A stretch of DNA of 64,000 nucleotides. Origin: Trifolium pratense (taxonomy: Eukaryota > Streptophyta > Magnoliopsida > Fabales > Fabaceae). The stretch is from positions 32,042,409-32,106,408 of the forward strand of contig NC_060065.1 in assembly GCF_020283565.1 (NCBI RefSeq), written 5' to 3'. Below, piece after piece: positions 35,815 through 48,235 of the stretch. Position 1 is the first letter of the stretch. The number at the start of each line of letters is the position of its first letter. Made by a program: the position numbers and the translations under genes. The notes beneath the pieces were generated by a model, which was given only the letters and a program-made list of their open reading frames with translations, was not told where the DNA came from and made no database searches.

Positions 35815-38800
35815 ATGGGCTCGGAGAATGAAATTTCTCCGGCCGATGCTCATCGAGCACCTCCAGGCAAAGAACAACAAGCCGCCGGCGTCGGAATCCT
35901 TCTTCAGATCATGATGTTAGTTTTATCCTTCGTTCTCGGTCATGTTCTCCGTCGCAAAAAGATTTACATCATTCCTGAAGCCAGTGCTTCTCTTCTCATA
36001 GGTTCTATTTCTTTCTTCTTCCTTGCATCACGAATTCGTGTTTTCTTCACTTTCAATTTCTAACCTAAATTATATTTTTTTCACTTTGCAGGGTTAATTG
36101 TTGGTGTTTTAGCTAATATTTCAGATACTGAAACTAATATCAGGTTTTTTTTTTATTTACATTCTCTTTTAATTTTTTGTTTTCTCTGTTTTTTATATTC
36201 CTCTGTTTAACTTCTAAGTTTGTTTTTTCTACAGGGCTTGGTTCAATTTTCACGAGGAGTTTTTTTTCCTATTCCTGTTGCCTCCGATCATATTATATCC
36301 TTATTAACACTGTTATTATTAACTAATTAATTATCGAGTTTAATGGACATGCTACGTCAGTGTAAAATATTTTTACACGAATGTCTAGTAGGAATCAATA
36401 ATTCCTCCACATCATATCATTAGAGTGGGGTGTAGTAGGGTGATTTGGCGGAATATATTGTTGGAAGTTAGAGAAAATAGAAGATACACCGACAATGTAA
36501 AATAGTTTTACACTATCATTTAATGAACATTTTGTATTCTGCCAAATCACAAAGATTTATTTTAAAATTAGCTGTATGAGATGGCAGATTGATGGTTTTT
36601 TATTTGATGACATAGTAAAAATCGTTTACACTATCAGTGCATGCTTGTTAAACTCTTTAATTTATGTATATTGGTTGATTAGTTTATGTGGTCATTTATT
36701 TCATCATGTGTTTGTTTCCTTGATTCCTATGTTTACTCAGTCTGGTTTCAGTCTTGCACCTGTAAGTCTCTGCATAGTTTTTTCTCTTCTGTAGAGTTAT
36801 AGTGTTTTGTTCTTTTGGAGAGGTCTTTTGACTTTGTGGTAATGTGGCTTTTTGCAGAAACCTTTTTTCTCAAATTTTGGTGCAATTGTGACATTTGCTA
36901 TATTTGGTACCTTTCTAGCTTCAATTGTAACGGGTGTCTTGGTGTAAGTTTTCTTTTTCATCCCTAAGTATGCATAACACATTATAGTGGTATGGTTTAT
37001 TAAGATTTTCAATCCAGTGATTCTGATTTTGTCCTATGTGATGTAGTTATGTTGGTGGGTTGGTCTTCCTCATGTATAAACTACCTTTTGTTGAGTGCCT
37101 GATGTTTGGTGCTCTTATATCAGCAACCGATCCTGTTACTGTTTTGTCCATATTCCAGGTGATTTACAACTTTTTTCTTTTTTATTATTCATCTATATCT
37201 ATACATACCCTGTTAGTCCACATAAGTGTTCTTGCTATGACTTCCTAGGTTACGATAATGCCTGTGAACCCATTATACATGTCTAAAACAACGGCCATGG
37301 AGTGTTAATACTGAATAGGCAGCAGGACTCGTTACCTTCCCAAAATCTATACGTGTTTGTTCATTGCCCATGCTTCAGCTGCTACATATTTTGCAGAGTT
37401 GAACATTGAGATTAGGTGTTCATAAGCTTTTCTAATATTACTACTAAATGACAAAAATATCGTTCCAGAAAATAGTTTTGTAATGTTACTAATGATTGTG
37501 ACTGGGAAAAAGATGTAAAGCTTTGATCGGTAAACCCATGTTTTTCAAAACTCTAATTTGCTATGTTATTAACTCATAATCTACAAAGCACCAACATAGA
37601 TATAACGGGGACACACCGATATGGGCTATGTCTAAAGTATACGACATGACATAAGACACGTGTACACGCGTGCGCACACAAATAGTGTATCAGTGGAGAA
37701 CATGATATACATGTTTGGGTTAGAAGGATGTGAAGAGGAAGGACTGACATAGAAAATGTAGTTATTATTGAGTAGAAATCTCTCATTTTTTTATTTAAAA
37801 AACAAACTTCTAGTGTCAGAGAAACATGTTTGACATTAAAACCCCGCAACCGCATGAAGGAGAAGCATCTGTGATTCATAGCTTATCATGAATTGGATGA
37901 AATCAACTATTTATGATTCACACTTTTTTGAGGGGTTACTTTCCCAACCTTCTATCTACACACATCTGCTTTGTTCTCCACGGCAATTTTAGTATTACCA
38001 AAAAAGGACAACCTGGTGCTTTAAACTTTCTATGGCAATGTCCTACTAGGAATTGTTGAACATATTGTGGATATATTGTAGGAAACCTTACCTTCCATTT
38101 GCAAGACGTTGATTTAAATATTCAAACCCGTGGCCTTCCACATGACTGCAACTCCAATGGTTGCGTCGAGGTCCCACTTCAATTATGAGTCTTATGTCTG
38201 TAGTAATTACTATACAGCATCTGGTTCACTTCATTCTGAACTTGGAAATTTGCCCGCTTTGCAGGAGCTGGGCACAGATGTCAATCTATATGCTTTGGTT
38301 TTTGGAGAATCTGTTTTGAATGATGCAGTAAGTTTCTCTGCTACAGCCTTTCTTTTTTATCGTTTGAGTTCAGACGTGATTTGAAGATGGATGGTGCTAA
38401 GGACGATGTTGTTCTTTATATTTCCCTTTTTTATGTGTTATTTCTTTTGTCCTGACCCCCCTCTTGCACTATGGGCAGATGGCAATTTCTTTGTACAGGT
38501 ACCTAAACTTCTGAAGTATCTTATGCTTATCTGAAATAGCCCAAGTATCATTGAAGTTCAATTTTAACCCAAGCACTTATTTTGCAGGACAATGTCATTG
38601 GTTAGAAATAATCCATCTGGACAAAATTTCTTCATGGTGGTTGTTAGATTTTTGGAGACTTTTGTTGGGTCTTTGTCTACAGGTCAGTCTTTTAGCTTTA
38701 TTCTGTTTTGGCTTTATTAGGGCGAAGGAGGGGAGAGCCTCACTAGCTTTATTCTGTTTTGGCTGTATTAGAGTCTTACTCTTAGATGCTATTGTGTTTT

Positions 38801-41800
38801 GTCATGAATTATTATATATATATTTTCAGTTTTCTAAAGTTATAATTGCGATTCTTTTGGTGTCTCTGCAGGTGTTGGAGTTGGGTTTACATCTGCTTTG
38901 ATATCCTTTAAAATCCACTATTGTCCTACGTATCTGCAGTATACCTCTTTAGAAATTTAAAATTCAAGCTTTTTTTTTTGTAAAACCTTGACTGCCAGAA
39001 CCTATTTAAGTATGCAGGCTTGGATATTGACAAGTAAGTATCAAATATCAGTTTTTTCAAAAGAGATTTGTTGTTTGATGATTCACATTACATGTGGAAA
39101 ATACTGATCAGAAGAATTTTATGATTATATCCAGCCTTCAGAACTTGGAGAGCTGTCTTTTTGTTCTGTTCCCTTATTTCTCGTAAGAAATCTTCACGGA
39201 CCATTTGTTGATAACTTTTTCATAAAGTTTTTGTATGTTCTTCCACTCATGGTGCAAATCAATGTAAACTATTTAATTTTTCAGGTACATGTTGTCTGAA
39301 GGCCTTGGTTTGTCCGGTATTGTATCAATATTATTCACAGGAATTGTAAGTGCATGTGGCATTTTTCTGGGTTATTTGATGTCTGTATCAAAACATTGTG
39401 ATAACTATTTTGGTGTTTTGTTTTAGGTCATGAAGCACTATGCGTATTCAAATTTGTCACAAAGTTCTCAAAGATTTGTCTCTGCCTTTTTTGAGTTGAT
39501 ATCATCATTAGCAGAAACATTTATGTAAGAATGATTTCTTTTACAGTATTTTCCCGTGTGTTCAAACATTACCGCTAAATGATGTGTAAACACCTTTTGT
39601 CTCTTACAGATTTATATACATGGGCTTTGACATTGCTATGGAAAAACATAGCTGGTCTCATGTTGGATTTATATTCTTCTCCATTGTATCCTTTCTTTTT
39701 TCCTATAATATTCAAATGTTGTGATTTCTATTAGTTACGCATCTCATGTTCTTCTTTGTTCTTTTCCCTTAACTTGTTGATAATCACTTCAGATATTCAT
39801 TATAATTGCAAGGTATTTGCACAGATTGCTATCATTACAAGTCTTGATTACAATGACTCATGTTTATTTCAGGCTTTTTGGATAAAGATTAGCATGTGGT
39901 CTCTGTGGTCTCGATTATAAGCAAAACTAATCAACTATGCACATATTAAGAATAGTGGTTAACTTCATTTAATTTTCTTGTTGTAATAAAAAAACTAACT
40001 GCATTTCTCAAACTATCCTTTCTTCTCATTTAATTTTCTATGAGAAATTGTTTCGTTAAAGGGCATTTTATGTAGTATTAAAATAAAGTGAAAGTAGTTC
40101 GATTTTGCTTATAATTTGGACCACCTAATATGACTAATTTATTTCTCATATATTTGAGACCGGAGTAGTACTTGCTAATTTTATACTTTGCTTTCACATT
40201 TCACTTGGAAGTTGACAAGATTCTTGGGTGATTTCATGTAGAGCTGCAAATGTCTTCTCTTGTGCTTACCTGGTCAATCTGGTCAGACCTGCTCATCGAA
40301 AGATACCTGCAAAACACCAGAAAGCTCTTTGGTATAGTGGTAAGGAATCGGTCAGCACAAGTCATTGACTTTACTGTGTAAAGTTTGATTAGTTCCGCTA
40401 ATGAAAGAAACTGCTTCTTTCCTTTGGCTTTTTCTTTATTGTGGCGTCTAAATTTTTCACTTTGTGAACATAAACAGGACTTCGAGGGGCAATGGCCTTT
40501 GCCCTTGCTCTGCAATCAATTCATGATCTTCCAGAAGGACATGGACAGACCATATTCACTGCAACTACAGCAATAGTTGTTTTGACGGTAGGAACATCCT
40601 TGTCGTTCTTTAATTAAACTAATCAGTATAAAAATCAATATGAGGGTATTGTAATGGACATGGCCATGCTGTACTTTTTGTATAAATTGTAAATGTTGTT
40701 TTGATTCACAATGTGCCAATAAGTGTAAAAACTGGGTATAATGAGTATGACAATATTAAGATAGATAAGTGGACATACAAGGAAATATGGGATCATGAGT
40801 GGATTTATTCAGAAGAAGGTTTGATTAACACCTATTGGAAAAATGAGGTAGTGGAAGAAATCAATAACATTCTAACTTTACATCTAAATAAATGAAATTG
40901 TTAAACTAAGGTCCCGTTGACTTTGTGAAAACATTTTCTATTTTCATTTTCTAAAATATATGTTCATTTTAACTTGCTAATAAGATTTGAGACTCTTAAA
41001 ATGATCCATTGTGATAAAGGGAAGATGAAATGTTATTTAGAGATGATGCATTTTTATAAATAATGAAAACAATTTTTTTTCATTTTCATTGTTTCCAAAA
41101 AAATGCACACTATTGTTCACATTAAAAGTTAGTATCTTATTTATTTAATTTTTTTGAGTGAAAGTTAGTATCTTATTGTTAGCAAGTAAAATTAACAAGT
41201 TTTAAGAAATGAAAATAGAAAATGTTTCCACAGTAAATGGAACCTAATATATTCTTTACCTCTTTGTGAGAACCTTACAAAGAGTACAAGATCTCCTTAT
41301 CCAATTTTAAGCAATCGCCTCTTGAGATCGTGAGCTGCTGGAGTTCTGGTATGATTATAATACAAGTGCCATTTGGGAATCTTAGATGATAGACAGAGAC
41401 TTGGGTGTGTATAGAGTGATTTAATTATAAATGAAGGAAATTATATGTTGTCACAGAATATAAAGTACCATTTACTAATTGGGTAAACATTTTGTTTAAT
41501 CACCATTGCTGCCATGGAATATCAATATGAAAATTTATTTATTTGTTTCAGGTATTGCTGATTGGTGGTTCAACAGGTAACATGCTGGAAGCTCTAGAGG
41601 TCATAGGTGGTGACACTCACAGCGATAGCTCTTTGGCTTCAGTTGGTCCCATCACAGTAAGTTTTGCAAGAAACGACATATTTAAGACCTACTTACTTTT
41701 GTTTATTTCTTGTGTGTGTTATATCTGTACTAAGTTCTTGTTTATGACTGTTACCTTGAAATTGCACTTGGAAGCGACACCCGTTGTTAATGTTTTTGGA

Positions 41801-44346
41801 AGATGAATTGCCAAATACAAATATGATCTGGGCTTGCTCCAAGATGCTATATCTCATTCATTTCATACAATGTGATTGTTCTTGTTAAAGAGATATTGAT
41901 ACTTATGGACTTATGGTGTCATTGTTGGATGTTTGAAAGAAGTGAGAAACTGTAACAAACATGTGTTGTCTTTTATTGAAGCATGTGTTGATTTTTAACT
42001 TGCTAACAAGAAGGTGTGAGATTCTTGAAGTGAACCATTGTGATGGAGAGAAGATCAAATGCTAGTTAGGAATTATGTATTTCATTGTTTCCAAAAAATA
42101 CACACAATTGATCACTTTAAGAGTCTATTATCTATTTGTTAGCAAGTTAACTCAACGCATTTTAGAAAATGAAAATAAAAAATATTTTCACAAAGTAATT
42201 GGGACCTTAGAGCTCATATACTTTATTTTCAAATTTTCATATTCTGTTTTCAATAAAATACGCTTCGTATGTATAGTCAGAGAAATGCTATCCAAAATGG
42301 AGATTAGTGATGCAAGAAGTAATAACATACTTTATAGCGTTTTCATCATTTCCAAATATGATACTTCTTGACTGTGTATATCATCTCACTAAGTCACTTT
42401 GTATACTATCTTCTTTATTATGTATGCACTAGCATGTGTATATTATTGAAAACAGAAAATGAAAAATTGAAAACAAAGTAAGCGGGCCCTTACATTGCTG
42501 GTGCTCCAGTCAAATACTTTTTTCCAATGTCGTTTAATTTATTCTATTCTAATTTTATTTGAAGCATTGTTATGCATTTTATTTTTTTTAATCGAGAAAC
42601 ATTTGTAGTAACTCAGTAGTATTGTAATTTAATTGTAACCTCTGTCCTCATGCACAATTCATTTTGGTTTACTCACTTTGGTGATAGTCTTAGCACACAA
42701 GATGAATTTCTTTTGCTTTCCTAAATAATAGAAGCATGCAAGAAGGGATGTGTTTAGGTATGGGTGGGAGTGGGACCAGGTTGTACAGAAATAGCATTTC
42801 CTTTCGTGTGCAAAAATTATTTTGATACAAATAATTAGGCTATATTTGCTGCAGAAAGAAGTTGAAGCATGTGGTTGAGCTTGTGGTTATGTTTTTGAAC
42901 TGCATCTAAATATAATGTTTTCAACCATTCAATTAGAGAAACATTCAAAAAGTCCTAGCCTATGAAGTAGAGGTTGATGACTGGCCCGTCTGGCTAAAAT
43001 AGGATTTAGGTATCATAATTCCCAACTCTGAATTAAGTATTTCATATAATTGTCCCGTGATCGCCTGATAGCAGGGATAAACATACTTCAACAACCTACC
43101 CATCACTGTGATTTTTAATTTTAAGAACCCATGTTCTGTTAGAAGTTTTTGTTCTCAAATGGTGTTAACTTCCACTTTGAAAAACTAAATTTTGACGGTC
43201 CCATTGATTCTGATTCCTGACAATGGATAATATTTAACTTAATGAATCTACTTCATGTGTCTCTTGTCTGTTTCTATTTCAACTAATATTTCCGTTTCCT
43301 TTGCAAGAATTACGGGGGGAACAATGGTTATGTTGCTCCTTCATACGAGGAGGAGGAGGAAGAATCGTCGTCGTCTGGGAACAAAATAAAGATGAAGCTA
43401 AAAGAATTACACAAGAGGTATTTTGAAACTACTACATTGTCAAATATGTGTGCATGCGCACATACATGTTCTTGAATTTTATCAATCATAGAGCTGACAC
43501 ATGTTATGTTCTGTCCCATTCAAATCTGTTTACCAAACTTTTACCTCAATGATGTTGCCACTGCTAATTTCACTTCACTTATTTATTGCAGTGCTGCATC
43601 TTTTACGGCATTAGATAGAAACTATCTTACCCCATTCTTTACAAGCCAAAATGGAGAGGAGGATGAAGAAGGCAAGTTTGACTATTAAAATTATGTCATT
43701 TTATCATGGGTACAGTATTGGTGTTTGGGCTTATTTTTTCATTTAAATTGGTCTATCTTGAGTATATATTTTTTCAATAATTACAGAAAAAATTGTTACA
43801 TTAGGTTTCCTTCTTATACAACAAGCTTTATATAATGTCATTCTCAAACATATGAACCACCCAATTTTGGAATCAAATAGTTCAAGGGTCTCGTCTCATT
43901 AAAAATTTGAAATAGTTTTTTTTTGGCCATTTCTCTTGTTTTCAAGTATTCACGAGCATGACCTTGTAGGGCGTACACTTAAAAATCTGTAGTTTTCCTT
44001 CATCTGTGACTTCTGGAAGTCTTGTTTTGAGGCTTTTGAACCCAAAACTTCTTAAAATACATACATGTACGTCTACCTTATTACTTGTCCATCGTTGTTT
44101 GCAATTTTAATGGATTATATATAGTTGTATTCTGCTAATTATTTTCCATTTATGGTCTCTTGAGCATTAGTCGTGAGTTTTTCTCGTTTTTTATTTGACT
44201 TTGTGTTGCTGAATTAATTTTGTTTTGACATCATATATGACCACAATTTGTTTTTCTTCTCAATAGCCGAGCCTCTTAATTCTTCGAGATCTTCTTTTAC
44301 TTCTTCAAGATCAGGATTTCACGGCCAGAGCCCTTATTCATCGTGA
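35815..44346 (+). CDS. NHX6: Endosomal Na+(K+)/H+ exchanger, NHX5/NHX6 type
   Basis: Twenty-two exons join in frame (1647 nt, 548 aa): 35815-36001, 36092-36143, 36235-36294, 36737-36761, 36858-36943, 37047-37158, 38265-38327, 38479-38498, 38588-38682, 38872-38900, 39002-39033, 39135-39182, 39285-39345, 39427-39524, 39610-39685, 39793-39812, 40242-40339, 40478-40587, 41552-41656, 43308-43417, 43592-43671, 44267-44346. Hallmarks are the amiloride-site-like [37 protein letters not shown] and [13 protein letters not shown], with about 10-12 membrane segments. The tail is acidic ([12 protein letters not shown]) followed by [16 protein letters not shown]. It is closer to Arabidopsis NHX6 than to NHX5 as I remember them. 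These proteins exchange K+ or Na+ for H+ in Golgi, TGN and prevacuolar membranes and set luminal pH. Introns 3, 10 and 15 are U12-type and intron 21 is GC-AG. Intron 19 contains the left edge of the 12.4 kb duplication, but the reading frame is intact. Confidence 0.95.
36295..36736 (+). other. U12-type AT-AC intron (NHX intron 3)
   Basis: The 5' splice site is ATATCCTTAT (the exact U12 AT-AC consensus). A branch site TTCCTTGAT lies near 36719, and the intron ends in TTTAC just before 36737. With these borders the protein reads [13 protein letters not shown], the conserved family sequence; a GT-AG alternative loses residues. Confidence 0.93.
36356..36520. mobile_element. Small MITE inside the U12 intron
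   Basis: The left end (CAGTGTAAAATATTTTTACAC) and right end (GACAATGTAAAATAGTTTTACACTATC) are an inverted pair. The same CAGTGTAAA/TTTACACTG terminus is found on the element at 46314-46464, which supports a dispersed MITE family. The exact limits are uncertain by several bases. Confidence 0.6.
38901..39001 (+). other. U12-type AT-AC intron (NHX intron 10)
   Basis: It starts ATATCCTTTA, has a branch-site-like ACCTTGACT at about 38986-38994 and ends GAAC. It is 101 nt long. Splicing gives [17 protein letters not shown], the expected family sequence. Confidence 0.92.
39686..39792 (+). other. U12-type GT-AG intron (NHX intron 15)
   Basis: The donor GTATCCTTTC is the exact U12 GT-AG consensus, and CCCTTAAC lies about 18-25 nt before the AG at 39791-39792. 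It is 107 nt long, and the flanking exons read HVGFIFFSI and IFIIIAR. Confidence 0.9.
40910..41244. mobile_element. Tourist-like MITE (copy A) in NHX intron 18
   Basis: The left end is GGTCCCGTTGACTTTGTG and the right end is the inverse of GGTTCCATTTACTGTGG. After them both arms share AAACATTTTCTATTTTCAT. It is flanked by TAA on both sides (40907-40909 and 41245-41247), which fits the 3 bp TAA/TTA duplication of PIF/Harbinger-derived MITEs. Confidence 0.85.
41989..42206. mobile_element. Tourist-like MITE (copy B), left end missing
   Basis: The interior (ACTTGCTAACAAG, AACCATTGTGATGGAGAGAAG, GTTTCCAAAAAATACACAC) and the right terminus ending GTAATTGGGACC match the MITE at 40910-41244. The expected left terminus is absent, so the copy is truncated near 41989. 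A TTA follows at 42207. Confidence 0.75.
42210..42489. mobile_element. Tourist-like MITE (copy C), TTA target duplication
   Basis: The left end GAGCTCATATACTTTATTTTC and the inverse of the right end (GGGCCCGCTTACTTTGTTTTC) pair over about 45 bp. TTA flanks it on both sides (42207-42209 and 42490-42492). It abuts copy B, so two related MITEs lie side by side in NHX intron 19. Confidence 0.75.
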
Positions 44347-45457
44347 TTCTTTCAAATGACAACGGTCTCAAAATCTCCTCTGTACATATCTGCCATGCAA
44401 TTTATAGAATAGGAATTGGCATAATACAGGAATCAAATTTATCTCCCTCACTCCAAGTTGTACGACTGAGAGATCTCAAGTCTTATTAGGTTGGACATGG
44501 ACATCTCTGCAAAATTGGCTTTTCATGCAAGTCGATGATTGTATGCCCCTGCCATGTAAGATGGAGAGGTTCACAATTTGGAACTGACCACACATTTATT
44601 TTTATGTTTAAGTTCTTACAGGTTTTCTCACCTAGGTATAGTTCTAGTAAATTATGAAAATTTTAGTTTACTTCATTGTGACAATGAATACAGTTATGTA
44701 GTATGGATGAGTTTTCTTTATGCATTATATTAAGTTAATTGAGGACCGGAAGTAGTTTGGTACATTCACACATTACTTGATAGTGAATACAGGATATTTT
44801 CATGGTGTTCCTTGCTACTTTCAGGTTGGTCTTTTATAGTGTATTTGGATAAATTAATTTCAAGTAATTTTTATTTTGTAAAATTGGTTATTGTTTTGTA
44901 AGGGATCTGTGTTAGCAAAATCAAAAGACAGTTGGAATCATATGACCCTGTTTGATTAGAGAGCTTCTGTTCTGGTTCTTAAAACTGCTCCAGTTCGGAT
45001 TGATCAATTCGGATTAGAAAAAATGGAACACTTATTTTACTTGGTTAGTTAAAGTATTGTCATCCACGTTGAGAACCATTGCATGTTGTCATCATTCTGC
45101 CAACAGACTTCAAGAGTTGGCCGAACTAAGCGGCGGAAACAATGTTTTGAATGCTCGTTGTGAGATATGCAGTTGAGCAAAAACAGCTGAAACAGTAGTC
45201 GACACCATCGATTATAGCACCAAAGATTCCACATTATATAGGGTTTACACTCTCAATCTCACTAACGAACGTTTATAAAGGGTTTACACTCTCAATCTCA
45301 CTAATGAACATTTATAATATATCTCCTATACTACTCAAAGACACATCAGGAAATCCATATCCAAGCCACTTTGCAACAACTAGAGACAATACCATGAAGC
45401 ATCGTTACTGTAATTTAATGGTGTATCGCCACACGTGTATATAATTTAAAGGCAAAT
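44347..45457. other. 3' flank of NHX, no gene
   Basis: This holds the 3' UTR and downstream DNA. No further gene is visible. A 39 bp tandem repeat lies at 45241-45318. Confidence 0.5.
45241..45318. repeat. 39 bp tandem repeat (two copies)
   Basis: GGGTTTACACTCTCAATCTC starts at 45241 and 45280. The units differ at two positions (CGAACG versus TGAACA). An identical pair lies at 57625-57702 in the second large unit. Confidence 0.85.
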
Positions 45458-46143
45458 GCTAACATGTGCCCCAAGGGCACATTTTAAGGTGCATTTAATG
45501 AACTAATATCCCACTTAATTTATTTCAAAAATAGCAATAATCAACTTTATTAATTAAAAGATATAGTTCACTATATTTATTACCTATTTAAAAGAATTGA
45601 AAATGCAAAATATGATATACTGCCAAATTTGATTTATGATCACGCGGATGGTAATACGACCATAATTATATGCATCCAATTTTTTCTTGGTTTGTTAACA
45701 ATCGGGCTTATAGTACTCCAGGTAATACTTGATTTATGCTAACTTGTGTTTTTTGTTTTTTTTTTCGGTGAACAAAATCGAGTATTATAGTATTATGTTG
45801 TAATGGTAACAATTGTTAGTACTATTTTAACTTTTGAATTGCTAATATATTTTAGAATTTTATAATACTTACTATAATTTGTTTTCACTTAAAAAGAAAA
45901 GTTTTGTAGTAAAAAAATTTGACCAAGCGCGTGATCACACATCAAGTATTTGGCAAGTAATTTTTTTTTTTTAATTAGGCAAGTATTATATTTTGTCTAT
46001 GCAATTTTCTTAAAAGGGTAATAAATATAGTGAACCATGTCTTTTAATTAATAAAATTGATTATTTCTATTTTTGAAATAAATTAAATGAGATATTAGTT
46101 AATTAAATGCACCTTAAAATGTGCCCTTAGGGCACATGTTAGC
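45458..46143. mobile_element. 686 bp element with about 135 bp terminal inverted repeats
   Basis: The left end GCTAACATGTGCCCCAAGGG is mirrored at the right end (inverse of GCTAACATGTGCCCTAAGGG). Inverted similarity continues for about 135 bp with scattered mismatches. There is no open reading frame. Long arms suggest a Mutator-like foldback element; no clear target duplication was found, so the superfamily is open. Confidence 0.75.
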
Positions 46144-46313
46144 AGAACCCTAATTTAAATCCTATGAAAATTTAAATACAAATGAGTATAATATTAGTAA
46201 AAAATACTATTATTTTTTGAGAAAAAATATATGTATTGTTGCTGTAAATTAATGTCAAATAAGAATAGAGTATGTGGTATTAATTAATTGTTTTTAAAAG
46301 ATGGTTAATTTAT

Positions 46314-46464
46314 ATCAGTGTAAAGTTATTTTACACATCCGTCCAATAATATATCAACACATCATGTATGGTGTTTAAAAACACATGATGTGTCATATTT
46401 ATTAAATGATGTAGCAATACATCATTAAATGCATGTGTAAAAAAAAATTACACTGACAGTGCAT
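46314..46464. mobile_element. Small MITE with CAGTGTAAA ends
   Basis: The ends TCAGTGTAAAGTTATTTTACAC and GTGTAAAAAAAAATTACACTGACAG are inverted. The centre has a second inverted pair (ACACATCATG and CATGATGTGT). It is related to the element in NHX intron 3. Confidence 0.65.
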
Positions 46465-47970
46465 ACAAATAAAACTCTACAAAATATGCCTACATGGCAA
46501 GACAGTAAGTTTCTATTTGATGATGGTGTAAAATTATTTTATATTGTCAAGTGCATGTTAATTTGTCATTAAACTCCTTTGTTCTCAATTATAACTTCAA
46601 ATCTACAATATCGTGCAAACACAAACAAAGGAAACACTCAACTCATAAATTCCCCATTTCTTTCCTTGAATTCTTCTTTCACTCTTTTTTTTTTTTACGA
46701 GAAAATGCTTATAGCATATCATTGATTAATATGTGGTCTATACAATCTGAAATGTTTACCAGAATCTAGACACTAGCTAAAAATGTGGTCACTTAAGCGA
46801 GCAACCTGATTTATTTTGACTCTCTTGTGTTTTTATTTAAACTACTTGATATAATTTTATTGAACAATTTGACATAGTACTCATGCAAAACAATTCCATT
46901 CTTTTGACCAACAAGCAAGTAACCATCAATGCAGTTATGAGAGATGGTCAATTATTATTATCATGTATAGTAAAATAAGATACCTATAAAATACCATTTC
47001 TACCCATTCTCCTTTCTTGACAACTCATTTAACTAGGGATAAATTTTGTCATTTCATATCAAAATTTTGGCTTTTAATATCAAATTTATTAAAATAATAT
47101 TATAATTATTTTTTGACAAGAATATTATTATAATTATTATACCCTATTTATTACACATTGCTTTTATATTTTATACGAGACATATATTTTTACTCATATA
47201 TTAATATAGTTTTATCTATTTTTTGATAATTTCTACGAGACCTATATTTATACTCACATATTAATACGATGACATAATTTTATTTCATTTTATTTTTGTG
47301 ACTTCTATGGGAGATGCATGTTTTTATTCATATTAATAAAGTTGTCTATTTTTTTATGATTTTTACGAGGCTTATATTTATAGTCATAGTACATTTATAA
47401 AGTATTGGTGTAAAAAATACTATGTGAAAGATTTTGAAATAGATACCCAAATTTCGTCTTTAATTAGTCTCTATAAATGTTTTTAGCAAATTTCAATCCT
47501 CCAAATAATTTTCGCACAACTTTTGGTCTATGCTTTTAAGTCAACTCATGTGTATCTAAAATATAGTGGGGAGATAAGAAAAACATTATCAAGTATTGTT
47601 CAAATGAGATATCAAACATTGAGAGTTTTATTTTTAATTTGAAAATTTAAGTGTTACGAATATTAATTAAAGAAAAGAAAAGAAAAATATATTATTAATT
47701 TTAAATTAAAAAATTAATTTTGAATATTAGATGAATCACACAATTGATTTTATTTAATGATCATGAACTAAATATGACCAGATTTATGCATTTCAATCAC
47801 AAAGAACACCACCAACTGCATACACGATACCCGCCAATATATCATGTAATTAATACACATTTCTTTCATTTTTTTATGTACTGAAACTAAATGACTCTTG
47901 GAGTCATGCATTTCATGTGAGAATAAATATTATATATGATTGAAATACAAAGTGATTTCAATCATATAGT
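46465..47970. other. AT-rich gene-free DNA before the LINE
   Basis: There is no gene. A degenerate 70-90 bp motif (ACGAGACCTATATTTATACTCA and TATTAATA) recurs about four times between 47170 and 47400. Two hairpins lie at 47891-47967. Confidence 0.45.
47891..47967. repeat. Two adjacent hairpins
   Basis: ATGACTC-TTG-GAGTCAT (47891-47907) and ATATGATTGAAAT-8 nt-ATTTCAATCATAT (47934-47967) are perfect inverted repeats of 7 and 13 bp. They lie just upstream of the LINE 5' end. Function unknown. Confidence 0.7.
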
Positions 47971-48235
47971 TTGTGCGCCGCACCATAAGAAAGATAGCTC
48001 TGCTAGGGTTTTGAAACTTTAGTTTCTTCTTCTTCCTCAAGGCCTGCTTCTTCATCGGTTGCCGAGTCAACCGAGAGTTTAAAGTCCTAATACGGTCCTC
48101 CGGTAACGGAGGGCCTAGTTTGGTTAGGGACCGGTGTTGACAAAGTGATCGTTTGATGAAGTCTTGGGCTGCTGAGGAGAGTTTACTGATCTGCCCTATA
48201 TTGAGTGTTTTCCTGTGTCTGCGTTTTTAATTATT

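Noticed and set aside
48215..48235. Upstream extension of LINE ORF1 (residues SAFLII)
   Set aside because: It begins with GTG, not ATG; the ATG at 48236 is the sensible start.
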